NCBI GenBank assembly: GCA_032718475.1
Contig: JAUCBJ010001263.1
Location: forward strand, 1 to 64,000
From: Nemertoderma westbladi
Taxonomy: Eukaryota; Xenacoelomorpha; Nemertodermatida; Nemertodermatidae
Length of the DNA: 64,000 nucleotides
Direction of reading: 5' to 3'
Shown here piece by piece: positions 35,100 to 45,261 of the stretch. Position 1 is the stretch's first letter. Every line of letters starts with the position of its first letter. A program made the position numbers and the translations under genes. The notes beneath the pieces are model-generated. The model was given only the letters and a program-made list of their open reading frames with translations, did no database searches and was not told the origin of the DNA.

Positions 35100-37697
35100 C
35101 TATAATCCCGCTGCTAATGAACTTTCGGGCGCTACCAATTTTGCATACAAATACCTAACTATGTTATTCCTATTACCATACCTGATGTTTAGGGTATCCC
35201 AAACTTGTCTTAATCCATCGGGATGTCCAATAAACTTTAACGCCATTAACTTGGGAGATCCTTCCAAGCACTCAATGAGGAATCTAAGTTTCTCTCCATT
35301 AGATAGCACAGAGTTCTGTATGTTATCTTTGTAATATTCATTAAAAGGTAACCATTTCATCTCATCTCCATTGAACTTGACTATCTCTCCCACCTTTACC
35401 GCTTGACGGGCTTCGGTTCTAGCCATTTGACGCGTAAAACTTTCTTGGGCCATCGTGTTATTTAATATCGAGTTATCGGTATATAAATTTCTCGGATTAT
35501 GATCAGGTCTATAGGGAATGTCATTGTCAACAGGTTTATAATTACCCTTAATAGGGTTCACTATAGGAGTTTCTACTTCACTAGCAGTATAGATGCGTGT
35601 AGGCTCCACACCTTGCGCATGAGATACTTCAGACCTAACAGGTTGACACATTGTTACCGGGGGTGGTGGTATACCCTTTTGTATATTTACTAATTTATCG
35701 CGTTCTAACGCGATACTTTGCTGCACTTCTTGCAACTCTAACCTACTTTCCCTTACTGTGCCCTTGAACTGCTTAACAGTCTCCTGCATCTGCCCGAGCA
35801 GGAGGTCAATCTCCCGCCATCTCTCATCCACCCACTCGACCGCCGAAGCGGGAGCCGCCAACGTTGTAGCGGGCGGACGAGGGACAACGGGCGACAAATC
35901 ATTAATATTTCGCTCGGAGTCCAGGACATGAACGGTCTCCTGGGCTGTTCTGCTGGGCACAGGTAGCTTAGTGCTATGCAAAGGGAATCTAGAGGTAGGT
36001 TCTGGGAGTACAGGTGTCTCTATCACCGAAGGGGTGGCTTCGAGAACAGGCCTAATTATTTCAGGCTCATCTACTATAGTAGGGAGTCTGTCTATTTTAA
36101 TAATTTGGTCTGTGGGTTCTGTACTACCTAAGTCTGTGCTAACTAGTTGTTTTCGAACAGCTGGGGGCAAATCAGGCAATTTCTGACGGTGGGACATTCT
36201 TCTACGTCTGCTGAGACGAGATCGATTTCCTCCGCCTTCAGGATCTGTTGTATCGCCTTCATCTGATGATGTAAAACCCTGTCTCTTGGGGGTGGATCGA
36301 TTCATCAGCTGCCACTGAGTAGCTGTTCTCTGTTTATCTAGATAGTCTTGCTTCTCTTGCAGATTTTCCAATTCTAGTTGGGCGGTCTCTTCAGATGCTC
36401 TTCGTTCTGCTTCCGCCACTGCTATCTTTCTTTCCGCTTCTGCCGCTGCCGCTTTTCTTTCTGCCGCTGCCTCTGCTGCCTTTCTTTCCGCTTCTGCCGC
36501 TGCCATTGCCGCTGCTGTTGCCTTTCTGTCTTCTATACGTTTTTTCTTTACCTGCTCTTCTTGGACCTTAGCGATGCGGCTGCTTTCATCAAATTTAGCA
36601 TGGTTCGCAGCTATCATATCCGCATCGATTGCGTCCAACACAAGCTTGGCTCCTTCACTATTAGGGCTAAGTCCATCTAGCCTTCTCCTCAACTCTTCAT
36701 CACCCACAAAACGTTGATAGTCTGACAGATAGATGTCAATAGCATCCCTCTTATGCGGTTTCTCTGCTGTCGCTTCGCTTTCCATTTGGGAAAAGGTAGC
36801 GTCTGTTGATTCTCCATGAGTTGAGCGCTCAGCCAGCTGAGATTTCCACTGGGCAGTTCCTTGAACTTTGAGACTCACTCGCTGAAACCAAGTCTTTACG
36901 GCAACTTGCAACGACGTGTCTTGTCTTCTTTTCGAAGCTTCCTCAAAGGCCGATAGGATTAGTCTGATTCGTAGAGTTCTTTCTCGAACTTGATAAAGCA
37001 GCTCTCCCTGCTCTTGAGGTCCTTGGGGTTGTCGAAACAGTTGTTCTTCTAATCGCTCCATAGAGCTGAAGAATCCCTGTACGTATCCTGCAGCGGACCT
37101 CTTCCACACAGCTGGATCGATGGTTTCCTTGGTTACTCCCATCCTGTGTATGTCTTCCCAGGCAGCTTCCGATAAGTCAAACGGGAGTCCGGGTCCGGGG
37201 AAGTTCCATTGCGACTCGACAATAGACTTCAGTTCTTCCCTTGTGTATTCCGCATAACTATCCTTAGTCGATCGCTTACTTCTCGCCCAATCAATCTGGT
37301 GTTCCTCCACCGCAATCAATACCCTAGTGAGTACGGCTGCAGGAAGGATGAGAAGGGGATCCGAATAAACCGCATCTGTCATCTTCGCTCCGTGCTCGGG
37401 TGTCAGCTCTACAGTATCCTCACTACTGGAGCTGTCGGGCCGCTGAGAAATAAGTTCTCGGCTTGAGTGTTGCTGCTGTTCCGCTGCTTCTTGGTCTCGC
37501 TTGACCTGAGCTCGAGTGCCTATGACAGACCTACGATGTTGGACTAGCCTAGGGTCTGATATTACTACCGGAGGGATGATCTTTCTTACAGTAGGAGGTG
37601 AGTTGAACTTCGGTCTCACACGTTCCACACTCCTGTCTGGGTCACAGATGGTTGTATCTAGGAGACTGTCTGACAGGTTTTGCTTTGTATCAGACAT
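35100..37697 (-). CDS. gag: BEL/Pao Gag
   Basis: An 865-codon frame encoding the structural protein that packages the element RNA. It begins MSDTKQNLSDSLLDTTICDP, has a charged N-terminal half, an Ala/Glu/Arg/Lys-rich coiled coil at about residues 395-460 (repeats such as AEAERKAAEAAAERKAAAA), a basic stretch (RSRLSRRRRMSHRQK) and, at the C-terminus, the start of the DUF1759 capsid domain (VGEIVKFNGDEMKWLPFNEY, LRFLIECLEGSPKL). It ends at 35100 in the middle of that domain, and the rest of the domain lies in the -1 frame at the start of pol. Usual BEL elements read through as one frame, so this is either a -1 frameshift site or a recent single-base lesion. Confidence 0.92.
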   Translation of the reverse strand: MSDTKQNLSDSLLDTTICDPDRSVERVRPKFNSPPTVRKIIPPVVISDPRLVQHRRSVIGTRAQVKRDQEAAEQQQHSSRELISQRPDSSSSEDTVELTPEHGAKMTDAVYSDPLLILPAAVLTRVLIAVEEHQIDWARSKRSTKDSYAEYTREELKSIVESQWNFPGPGLPFDLSEAAWEDIHRMGVTKETIDPAVWKRSAAGYVQGFFSSMERLEEQLFRQPQGPQEQGELLYQVRERTLRIRLILSAFEEASKRRQDTSLQVAVKTWFQRVSLKVQGTAQWKSQLAERSTHGESTDATFSQMESEATAEKPHKRDAIDIYLSDYQRFVGDEELRRRLDGLSPNSEGAKLVLDAIDADMIAANHAKFDESSRIAKVQEEQVKKKRIEDRKATAAAMAAAEAERKAAEAAAERKAAAAEAERKIAVAEAERRASEETAQLELENLQEKQDYLDKQRTATQWQLMNRSTPKRQGFTSSDEGDTTDPEGGGNRSRLSRRRRMSHRQKLPDLPPAVRKQLVSTDLGSTEPTDQIIKIDRLPTIVDEPEIIRPVLEATPSVIETPVLPEPTSRFPLHSTKLPVPSRTAQETVHVLDSERNINDLSPVVPRPPATTLAAPASAVEWVDERWREIDLLLGQMQETVKQFKGTVRESRLELQEVQQSIALERDKLVNIQKGIPPPPVTMCQPVRSEVSHAQGVEPTRIYTASEVETPIVNPIKGNYKPVDNDIPYRPDHNPRNLYTDNSILNNTMAQESFTRQMARTEARQAVKVGEIVKFNGDEMKWLPFNEYYKDNIQNSVLSNGEKLRFLIECLEGSPKLMALKFIGHPDGLRQVWDTLNIRYGNRNNIVRYLYAKLVAPESSLAAGL

Positions 37698-37849
37698 GTT
37701 TGTTTGTACAGTTGAATTGCCTACTGCTATATTACAGTTAAAGCAAGTCTAGTAATTCAGTATCACTGTTAGCCTAGTAATTAATTACCGATACTGCTAC
37801 TCAGTGTCGCGTGATATATATATATAATATATTAGAATACTGGTATGCT

Positions 37850-38215
37850 TATAGTATATATATAAGTATTATTACAGACTAGGTTTGTCACAGAATACCG
37901 GTATGTAATTTCAGCACAAATATATAGCAATATATAATAAGCCTATCGTGAATACCGGAATGCAGCTTACACTTATAGTATATATAAGTATAATTATGAA
38001 CTAGAATTAATTACAGAATACCGGTATAATTTCAGCCTAAATTTATAAATATATAATAGGCCTATCGTGAATACCGGTACCGGTATACAGCTTACACTTA
38101 TAGTATATATATAAGTATAATTACAGACTAGAATTGATTACAGAATACCGGTATGATTTCAGCCTAAATTTATAGAAATAAATATAATAAGCCTATGGTA
38201 AATACCGGTATGTCA
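37850..38215. repeat. ~124-bp tandem repeat, three copies
   Basis: Each copy has CTTATAGTATAT, a GAATACCGGTAT core and ATAATAAGCCTATCGT-like sequence; copies start near 37850, 37974 and 38097. Confidence 0.8.
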
Positions 38216-39160
38216 ATTATTTTAGAATAATTGAATTTCTGAATTTTTAGGGGTTACTTGGTTACTTTACTTACTTTATTACCATTATTTGAGCAGTAGT
38301 CCAACTGATATTGAGACCTAATTGTTGTATGGCAGGCCTACTATTTATAAATCGTTTGAGTTGATTTATAATATATATACCCGTTTAATGGGTTTTTGTC
38401 AATATTTGAAATAAATGTTATTATTTCTGGGGGGAGTCACTACACAGAAGCTGTGCGCTCTCAGTGAAGTGTTACTTGTTGGACACTAAAACAAATAATT
38501 CAATTTACCTAAGTTACTTAATACTACAAATTATGTACAATTCTGGGTGAGATTACAATCTCTAAATAAACACAATAATTTACAAGTACGAATTTTTAGG
38601 GTAATTTTACAAGAAGTCTACAAACCAGCCTAACAAAGGGTTAGAATATCTGGTTATTACAACAGACAGGGTACTACGGTATTTGAAAATAACAAGCAGT
38701 AGTAAATATATTGCGTTGTCCAGATAGAAAAAATACCACCGTCTGACGACTTATAGCTGTATCGCTATAAGTACTACGTTATGTATCATGGAGTGTTCCT
38801 ACCTAGAAGTTAATTACCGCGGTCTACCAGAACCAACGTGCCTATTAACCACTTTACAACACAAATATACTGCCTACACACTAATCACCTTCGGAAAGCA
38901 CTGTACACTAAACCCTAAATTAGGTACAAGTACTTATACAACAAATAATCAGTAGTTAAAAATACTTGAACAGCTAAAAGAACCATGGTATCTGCTGGAG
39001 TGACCGGGGCACAAAATTACCAGTCTTTACCTACGCCAAGCAGCCCTGATGTAGTACCGGGGTTAGTTTAACTATAACGGTATATATAACAAGCACAATT
39101 ACTGTAGGAATAAACTTGGGGATATGAATGTTGCGAATAATCGCATAAACTCTGAATATT

Positions 39161-39735
39161 AAATATTACGCTACGCGTACAGACTACTCAAACAAAATGC
39201 AGACCAAATGCTGACAGACTACTATCAAGCCTAAACAAACTACGGTATATACAGACTCCGAAATGGTTAGTTAGTATGCGTTCTAACCGAGTAGTATGAC
39301 TTATTCTTTCGAGGGGGTTTACCTCACAGCACTGGAAGCCCCTACGTTCCCAACTGGCACTTTATCGGACATACACTCTACACACACCGAAATCTCTTCA
39401 GACCTAACAACAGCCAGGCAAAATCCAGCCTACAAATTATCTAAATAAGAAATATTACGCTACCCGTACAGACTACACAAACAAAGTACAGACCAAACGC
39501 TGGCAGACTACTATCAAGCCTAAATACACTACAGTATATGCAGACTCCGAAATGGTTAGTTAGTATGCGTTCTAACCGAGTAGTACGACTTATTCTTTCG
39601 AGGGGGTTTACCTCACAGCACTGGAAGCCCCTACTTTCCTAACTAGTACTTTTTCGGACATACGCTCTACACACACTACAGTCCCTTCAGACTTAACAAC
39701 AGTCAGACAAGAGGTCCAGCCTACAAATTATCTGT
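39161..39735. repeat. ~290-bp tandem duplication in the leader
   Basis: Two copies, boundary at about 39450, sharing CGAAATGGTTAGTTAGTATG and TCGAGGGGGTTTACCTCACA with few differences. Confidence 0.85.
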
Positions 39736-40298
39736 ACAATCTGAGCAGGCTTACACATCTTCTGCTCAATATTGGCCTACAAATAAATAAAACTGACAGA
39801 AATAAGTAAAATCTCAATAAAAAACCAGGGCGGGCCCTCCCTGATTTAATATTAAGGCCTACCGGTATATAATTATCAAATTCGAATAATACTGCTGTAC
39901 CTGTACTGCTGTAGGTACCGGTCCGGGTGGTTAGGTAGTCAGGCCTACTAGGTACCGGTTGTCCGGTACTTCAGCTTTATTGCCTACTGCAATACAGAAG
40001 GTATATCTGTTATTGTTCTTACCAGAACAATATTAAACTGCATTTATTGCCTACACTGCAATCTGAAATCAATATCTGTTATTGTTCGCGCTTTTAGACC
40101 TTTAGCAGTTTAACCTGCCAAATTGGGATGTCTTCTAGATAATAAATCGTCTTTAGCCTATGACGAGTATTTGATACACTACATTAGCCGAAGCCAGTCT
40201 ATGCGTGACCATTCACCCGCTGGATATACCCGGGAGACTGGATTCGGAAGCCTAACCTTATTGCGGTGTAGGCCTACTGTATTATTCGACTGATCGTA

Positions 40299-40892
40299 AT
40301 ATATAATCTCTGACAAATATTATTCACTTTCGGGAAATATTAACAGTTCCTTTAGGACGTGGCGCTCTAAATATGTAAACAGAGTTATGACTTAAACTAG
40401 ACACAACGGGATGGCTATGGATTCACGTATATGGCGCATTCTTTAGGAGATGCTTTGTTATCAGTCACAATCATACACAATACTGCACAATGCTGCACAC
40501 CGATCTGTCGACCTTCACTAATTTTAGTCACATATAAAGAGAACAACAACCAATACATGTAGTGCCTATGAAATAGCATTAGATTCACTTCAAAACCACT
40601 TTAATGTAAGTCGCAATCGTTATATGTAACCGGTCTCTCTTACCTTCAGTATATCAAGAAGATTGAGGGTTTTGTAATTATTTATCGGTATTCCAAATAT
40701 AATAATATTCCATCAACTGATATAATGAATAACCGACAGTAAATAGCAGTACAAATGTTAAGTTAAGTATGATATGAATTGAATTGTGGTTTGTGAGTAA
40801 TGTAATGATAACAGATATACGTTCTATAATTAAGCCTACTAATGTTGGGCTAAAGACTGAAAACACAGAGATTCCGAAGCCGGTCTTCTGGG
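40299..40892 (-). repeat. Terminal direct repeat (5' LTR of the BEL/Pao element)
   Basis: 594-bp partner of 24178-24772 with one base missing. It abuts SGNH-like coding sequence on its right (from 40893). Given the minus orientation of gag-pol it would contain the promoter, but no TATA box could be assigned. Confidence 0.85.
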
Positions 40893-41052
40893 GTAGATGG
40901 TACCTTATTTGGTACAAGCCTCTGTGTTAGAGGTTTGGCCAATCTTGAACCAGAAGGTAGAGTGCTGCACAAGGATGGCATTCACCTGAGTGATAAATCG
41001 CAAGTAAAGTTTTATCTTGCCCGTTCACAGAGTCTAATAGTAAGAGAGTAAA
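40893..41052 (+). pseudogene. C-terminal fragment of an SGNH-hydrolase-like protein
   Basis: A 53-codon frame reads DGTLFGTSLCVRGLANLEPE, then LHKDGIHLSDKSQVKFYLAR, ending in TAA. DGIHLS matches the D-x-x-H block V of SGNH hydrolases. Its start WLDGTLFG is also present in the separate, broken copy at 44509-45075, which carries the earlier blocks. It begins exactly at the BEL repeat boundary, so that insertion or a rearrangement probably cut it. No N-terminal part is seen on the other side of the element. Confidence 0.55.
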
Positions 41053-41298
41053 ACGGAGTAAAAATATTTTAGTCTGAGTTTAGCATTGCCCGCTCAGATT
41101 AAATAAGGATTGGATAGTTCTTTTTACAGAACACAGCAGAACACAGTAGAACACAGCAGAACACAATAGAATAAAGGCGGAACATAGGCAAACACAGCTG
41201 TAATTAAAATCTACAGCAAAAAATAACACACTTGGGAAAATACCGGACTTAATCATACAACTGTTAGATGTCAATTACATATTTAAATTAAATGGCGG
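41053..41298. other. Spacer with an ~11-bp microrepeat
   Basis: Holds four or five copies of CAGAACACAG / TAGAACACAG at about 41127-41170. No gene recognised. Confidence 0.5.
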
Positions 41299-41641
41299 TT
41301 TTCCATATCCTCCAAAATAAATTACTTCTTCTCACTATCCTGTAACCATGGCAGCATGGAGAGTTGGTTAGTTCTACAGCAGTACAGTACCGGTAGCTGA
41401 GTAGGCCTATATCAGTACATTGGTAATATACTCTACACGCGTAATTGCTGGTAAATGCCTACATCTATCTGCCTGTACAATGTACAGTATGTCAGTCTGT
41501 ACATGTCTCTACAGCACTAGGCCTACTGCAGTATTGGAACAGGCTGACAAGCAGACTGCTGGACTTGTAACAGGTACAGGCCTAATCGAACAGCTGATCG
41601 GGCAACTCTGATCAGGTAATTTATTTTGGAGGATATGGAAA
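41299..41641. mobile_element. Small MITE interrupting Helitron coding sequence
   Basis: Perfect 25-bp inverted ends (TTTCCATATCCTCCAAAATA and onwards) at 41299-41323 and 41617-41641 enclose about 293 bp. Coding sequence of a Helitron protein stops matching its family at the right end of this element. Target duplication not resolved. Confidence 0.65.
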
Positions 41642-41800
41642 ACATGAGAAACTATATCTGGGTGATCACCTGCCACTTGATATGGTAGAAGTGACTCCTG
41701 GATCTCAGGCCAATTAGTATTGCATGTCATTGTTATGAACAAATCAGGCTTATTGAACTCTCCACATATCACCATGGCATCTTGAAATAACAACACTTCT
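41642..41800 (-). pseudogene. Helitron helicase-like N-terminal domain fragment
   Basis: The reverse strand reads QDAMVICGEFNKPDLFITMT, CNTNWPEIQESLLPYQVAGD and HPDIVSHVF. This is the Helitron_like_N region that precedes the HUH nuclease of rolling-circle Helitron transposases (family pattern PDLFITFTCNPNWPEI). Only about 50 residues remain; no HUH motif or helicase was found nearby. It is cut at 41641 by the small MITE. Confidence 0.85.
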
Positions 41801-42640
41801 GTGGTAGATACACTGTGGCAGAGCCATAACACAAAGACAGATATGATAACACTTGCATTTACTAACAATTGAATTTTTCGCCAGGATCCCGATTTTTCGG
41901 GTTTGGGTTCAGGATCCCGTTTAAACTGCGCAGTGCACTATAAAGTGTTACTTAACGATTCACACAAATCTAAAGTTATTATTTTCATTAATGAAAATAA
42001 TAATAATATAATAATATGAAAACAATAAAATAGGACATGGGGTCTTTATTCCCTCAGATACTACCTAGCATTTAGGGCCACTTGGGCCACTGTTAGTACT
42101 CAGGCACTAAGGCCCATCAAAAAACAAAATACCAAATCGATTTTAGTGCTACATAATCCAACCCAACTACCACAAGAAAAACTACACCAAACCATACAGT
42201 AACTACAGGTTCCGTTAAGTATTACACGAAATAGGCTATCTCATAAATTACGAAAAATATAGGACATTTTGTCCACCGAAAAGGTAAGTCTAACGAATAA
42301 ATTTTATAAAAATAAAAGGGTTTTGGAGATTTAAACACTGAGGTTAAACACTGGGATCCGTGGTTCTCCTCATCAGTGTGCCACGAACCCCACCCCTACC
42401 CTAACATAACTGCACCACTAAATTAAGACAATGACCAATAAATTATAAATCCTACCATACCACCAAACAGAGTTGAAACCACCTACCCCCAAAGTATGTT
42501 ACCATCAGCCCCAAATGCATAAACATGATTCCCCACTGAATGCAACCAACCCCAATTAGCACCTGTCGGTATGTACAGATAAATGATCAAATTTTTAAAC
42601 AAAATTGCGCAGATGTCAGAAAATGCCCCTGTAAATATAT
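41801..42640. other. Spacer
   Basis: No gene. Contains ATATGAAAACAATAAAATAG at about 42014, the same sequence as in the foldback at 42641. Confidence 0.4.
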
Positions 42641-42835
42641 AACTATATGGTGTTAGACAACCACGACTTTAGAGGGATTGTGATATAAATATGAAAACAA
42701 TAAAATAGGACATGGGTCTTATTTTAGATCTTATCATCATCATCATTATCATATTGCATTAGGTCTTATTATTTTATTGTTTTCATATTAAATCACAATC
42801 CCTCTAAAGTCGTGGTTGTCTAACATCATATAGTT
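42641..42835. repeat. Foldback, ~68-nt arms
   Basis: Arms at 42641-42710 and 42768-42835 (GTTAGACAACCACGACTTTA and its inverse) pair closely around a spacer with an (ATC)n run. Confidence 0.92.
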
Positions 42836-44265
42836 AATAATATAATAATACAGTTATTTATAAAACGCCCTTTTCTGCTAAGGTTCAAAGGCCCAACAAA
42901 GGGTAAATACAAAAAAAGTGAAATATACAGAAAATATCAGAAAATATAATTTTTTATAGAATAAATTATTTGAGTTATTTGAAGGCCCTATCGAATAAAC
43001 ATGTTTTCAATTGTCGTTTGAATGAGTCCAAATTTGAGGAAGTCCTTAACCTGAGTGGAAGATTGTTAAATACAACAAAGAAACAATTTTATTATTCATT
43101 TTCAAATCGATGTAGAATGAAGTAAAAATATAATATTGGCAATGAGGTACTACATACAACTTTCGAAAATAATTAATTGCCTCTTAATAATTTCAAATAA
43201 TTCTGTAACAAATTTTATAAACTTTTGTTGAGATTTTTATTTTCTACATTTATGTAAATTTATTGTTGAATATTATATTGTTAAATGATCTTCGCTGTGA
43301 AAAATTATTCGTATTTACATGTATTTTAATTCGGTTGCTTAAGTCAAAAAGTAAAAAGTATATATTATAAAAAACAGCGTGAAATAAAGTAGCAGTATTC
43401 TTACATATAATTTATACGCTCACTTTGAGGTAGGCCTAAGCAGAAAGTCAACAATTCTGTTCTTTACACATATGGTGTACATAAGCCATAAGAAGACAAT
43501 ACAGAATGCGATAATTGTTCCAGCATGATACCAGTGTGATTGTTTCAGTATTCCTACAATTTCTGTATTCTGATGGGCTGTAGGCAGTTACTGGCATGGT
43601 AGTATGGACATACCTGTATCTAGGTGCTACTTTATTTAATTAAATCAATTTATGATGCTTACATTATTACATATTACACGTTCATGGGGTCTTCGCGCAG
43701 CACGAGATACAGCTCAGTTAGCCGACTCTAAATTTCGATAAATTTGTAGAATTGCTAAACATTTGACAGACTACAAGTGTTAAAAACTGGCCGACATACA
43801 GGTTATAATAGTGGTCATTAAAATTTATGAAGCACTGGTAGTTCCCTAGTTATTAAGCCTAGACAAAGCTATATTTAGCGCCTCCTAGTGAAATTGAGTT
43901 CGAGTTAAATTGGGCTATACCATAAAATATCTGATTTAATTGAGAACCATTAATTTGTCATTGTATGACAGTTTCATGAACATCCCTCAAGTGGTTCAAA
44001 AGTTATTAAATGTAGACAAAGTGATATTTAGCGCCTCCTAGTGGTGGACCACATAATTGCGCAATGCCAAAATTCCGAAAATGAAGGGGATTGAGATGTA
44101 CGATTTACAGTAGAGAGATGGTTCTGGTGCTGAATTTCAATATCCCATTTTTAATCATCCCAATTGGAGACTAACCAATATGGGACATGGTCATCTGTTG
44201 TCCCTGGGTATGGGACCTTCAGCCCTGGGTAAGGATCAGCCACCACCTCACCATTAAGGGTAACG
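42836..44265. other. Spacer with a diverged tandem pair
   Basis: The sequence TATTTAGCGCCTCCTAGTG occurs at about 43872 and 44028, a pair about 155 bp apart. No gene recognised. Confidence 0.45.
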
Positions 44266-44410
44266 ACAGCGCTTTCACTGCAATTAGCGCCTTGTTGGGT
44301 GATGTCGGTGCTTTCACTGGAATTAGCGCCTCATTGGGTGATGTCAGCGCTTTCATTGGAATTAGCACCTCGTTGGGTGATTTCAGCACTTTCACCGGAA
44401 TTAGCGAGAA
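44266..44410. repeat. 39-bp tandem repeat, four copies
   Basis: Units of the form GCTTTCACTGGAATTAGCGC followed by CTCATTGGGTGATGTCAGC. Since 39 is a multiple of three, an open frame on + gives a 13-residue repeat (SAFTGISASLGDV-like); no evidence that it is expressed. Confidence 0.9.
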
Positions 44411-44508
44411 AGCGAATTGCTTTCGGACTGCGAAGGACTAGGCCTAAGCAAAATAATTTTATTTTATTTCAGGTAGCAGGAGTATAATGGCACAGTCGCA
44501 GGGAGATC

Positions 44509-45075
44509 ATGGATACAAATGGAGAAGTTATCATGAAGACAAATGATCTTCATTGTAGCAACATTGCACATGCTAGGGAAGATATTGTACAATGTCATGA
44601 CAATCATGAGCATATGATAAGTATTACTGGTGATTCACATATTAAACATTTATTACATTACATACCCAAATTAGATAGCACTCATGTTGAGCCAGGCATC
44701 TATCCAGACTATTTGGTTCTCAAAACAAGGTTGAATATTTCTTACCTGAAATAAGAAATATGTGCCAACTCTTAAAGAGTTTCCTTGCATATTGAAGAAC
44801 TACAAAACAATGTTTTATAAAACATGTGCAATATTTTTGTCACTAGGAGGGAATGATCTAGCTGCTGGTGCCACTGTCTCAGAGACAGAGAGCAGTTTGC
44901 GACAATGATTGTCCAACCTGCATGAAGCCACTGGGGCTAAAGTCATTTGGGTAGAGCTATTTCCACGTGGGAATAAATGCACTGATTCATTCAGTGCAGA
45001 CTGTAAGACTCTAAACAGTAGGATGAGGTCATGGTTAGATGGTACCTTATTTGGTGAACGGATGAAGTGGTAGGC
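44509..45075 (+). pseudogene. Broken SGNH-hydrolase-like gene
   Basis: The frame opens MDTNGEVIMKTNDLHCSNIA and contains ITGDSHIKHLLHYIPKLDS (GDS block I). After stops and a frameshift at about 44750-44840 it resumes with SLGGNDLAAGATVSETESSL (GGND block III), VIWVELFPRGNKCTDSFSAD and SWLDGTLFG. Block V (DxxH) is not here but is seen in the fragment at 40893. SGNH domains of this kind occur in several mobile-element proteins and in host esterases; the origin cannot be decided. At least three lesions show it is inactive. Confidence 0.6.
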
Positions 45076-45261
45076 ATTCACCAGCGGCAGCATAGTGTAA
45101 AGATGATAGAAAAAATAAAGTATTGAGGGTCTTTAGCTGGTTATATTATATTAGATAAAGAATAAAAATAATATACCTTATTTTACACGTTAATTAGACC
45201 TACTAAAAAAAATATAAACCCAAAAAAATTACATAGTTTAGAATATAAATATATACTTTAA

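Larger units (their letters stand above)
37698..40298 (-). other. BEL/Pao leader with internal tandem duplications
   Basis: Between the 5' repeat and gag. It holds about three copies of a ~124-bp AT-rich unit (37850-38215, each with CTTATAGTATATATA and GAATACCGGTAT) and a ~290-bp tandem pair (39161-39450 and 39451-39735, starting AAATATTACGCTAC). Non-coding on both strands. A leader of 2.6 kb is long for this class; the duplications explain part of it. Confidence 0.7.
24178..40892 (-). mobile_element. BEL/Pao-type LTR retrotransposon, whole element (16.7 kb)
   Basis: Bounded by direct repeats at 24178-24772 and 40299-40892 that differ by one base. In minus-strand order: left repeat, 2.6 kb leader with internal tandem duplications, gag, pol, a nested foldback (28238-29665), a decayed third coding region, right repeat. 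Capsid/nucleocapsid, protease, reverse transcriptase, RNase H and integrase come in BEL/Pao order. The terminal repeats lack an obvious TG...CA boundary, and no target duplication, primer-binding site or polypurine tract was recognised next to them, so exact LTR limits are uncertain. The length is well above the usual 5-9 kb. Confidence 0.8.
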
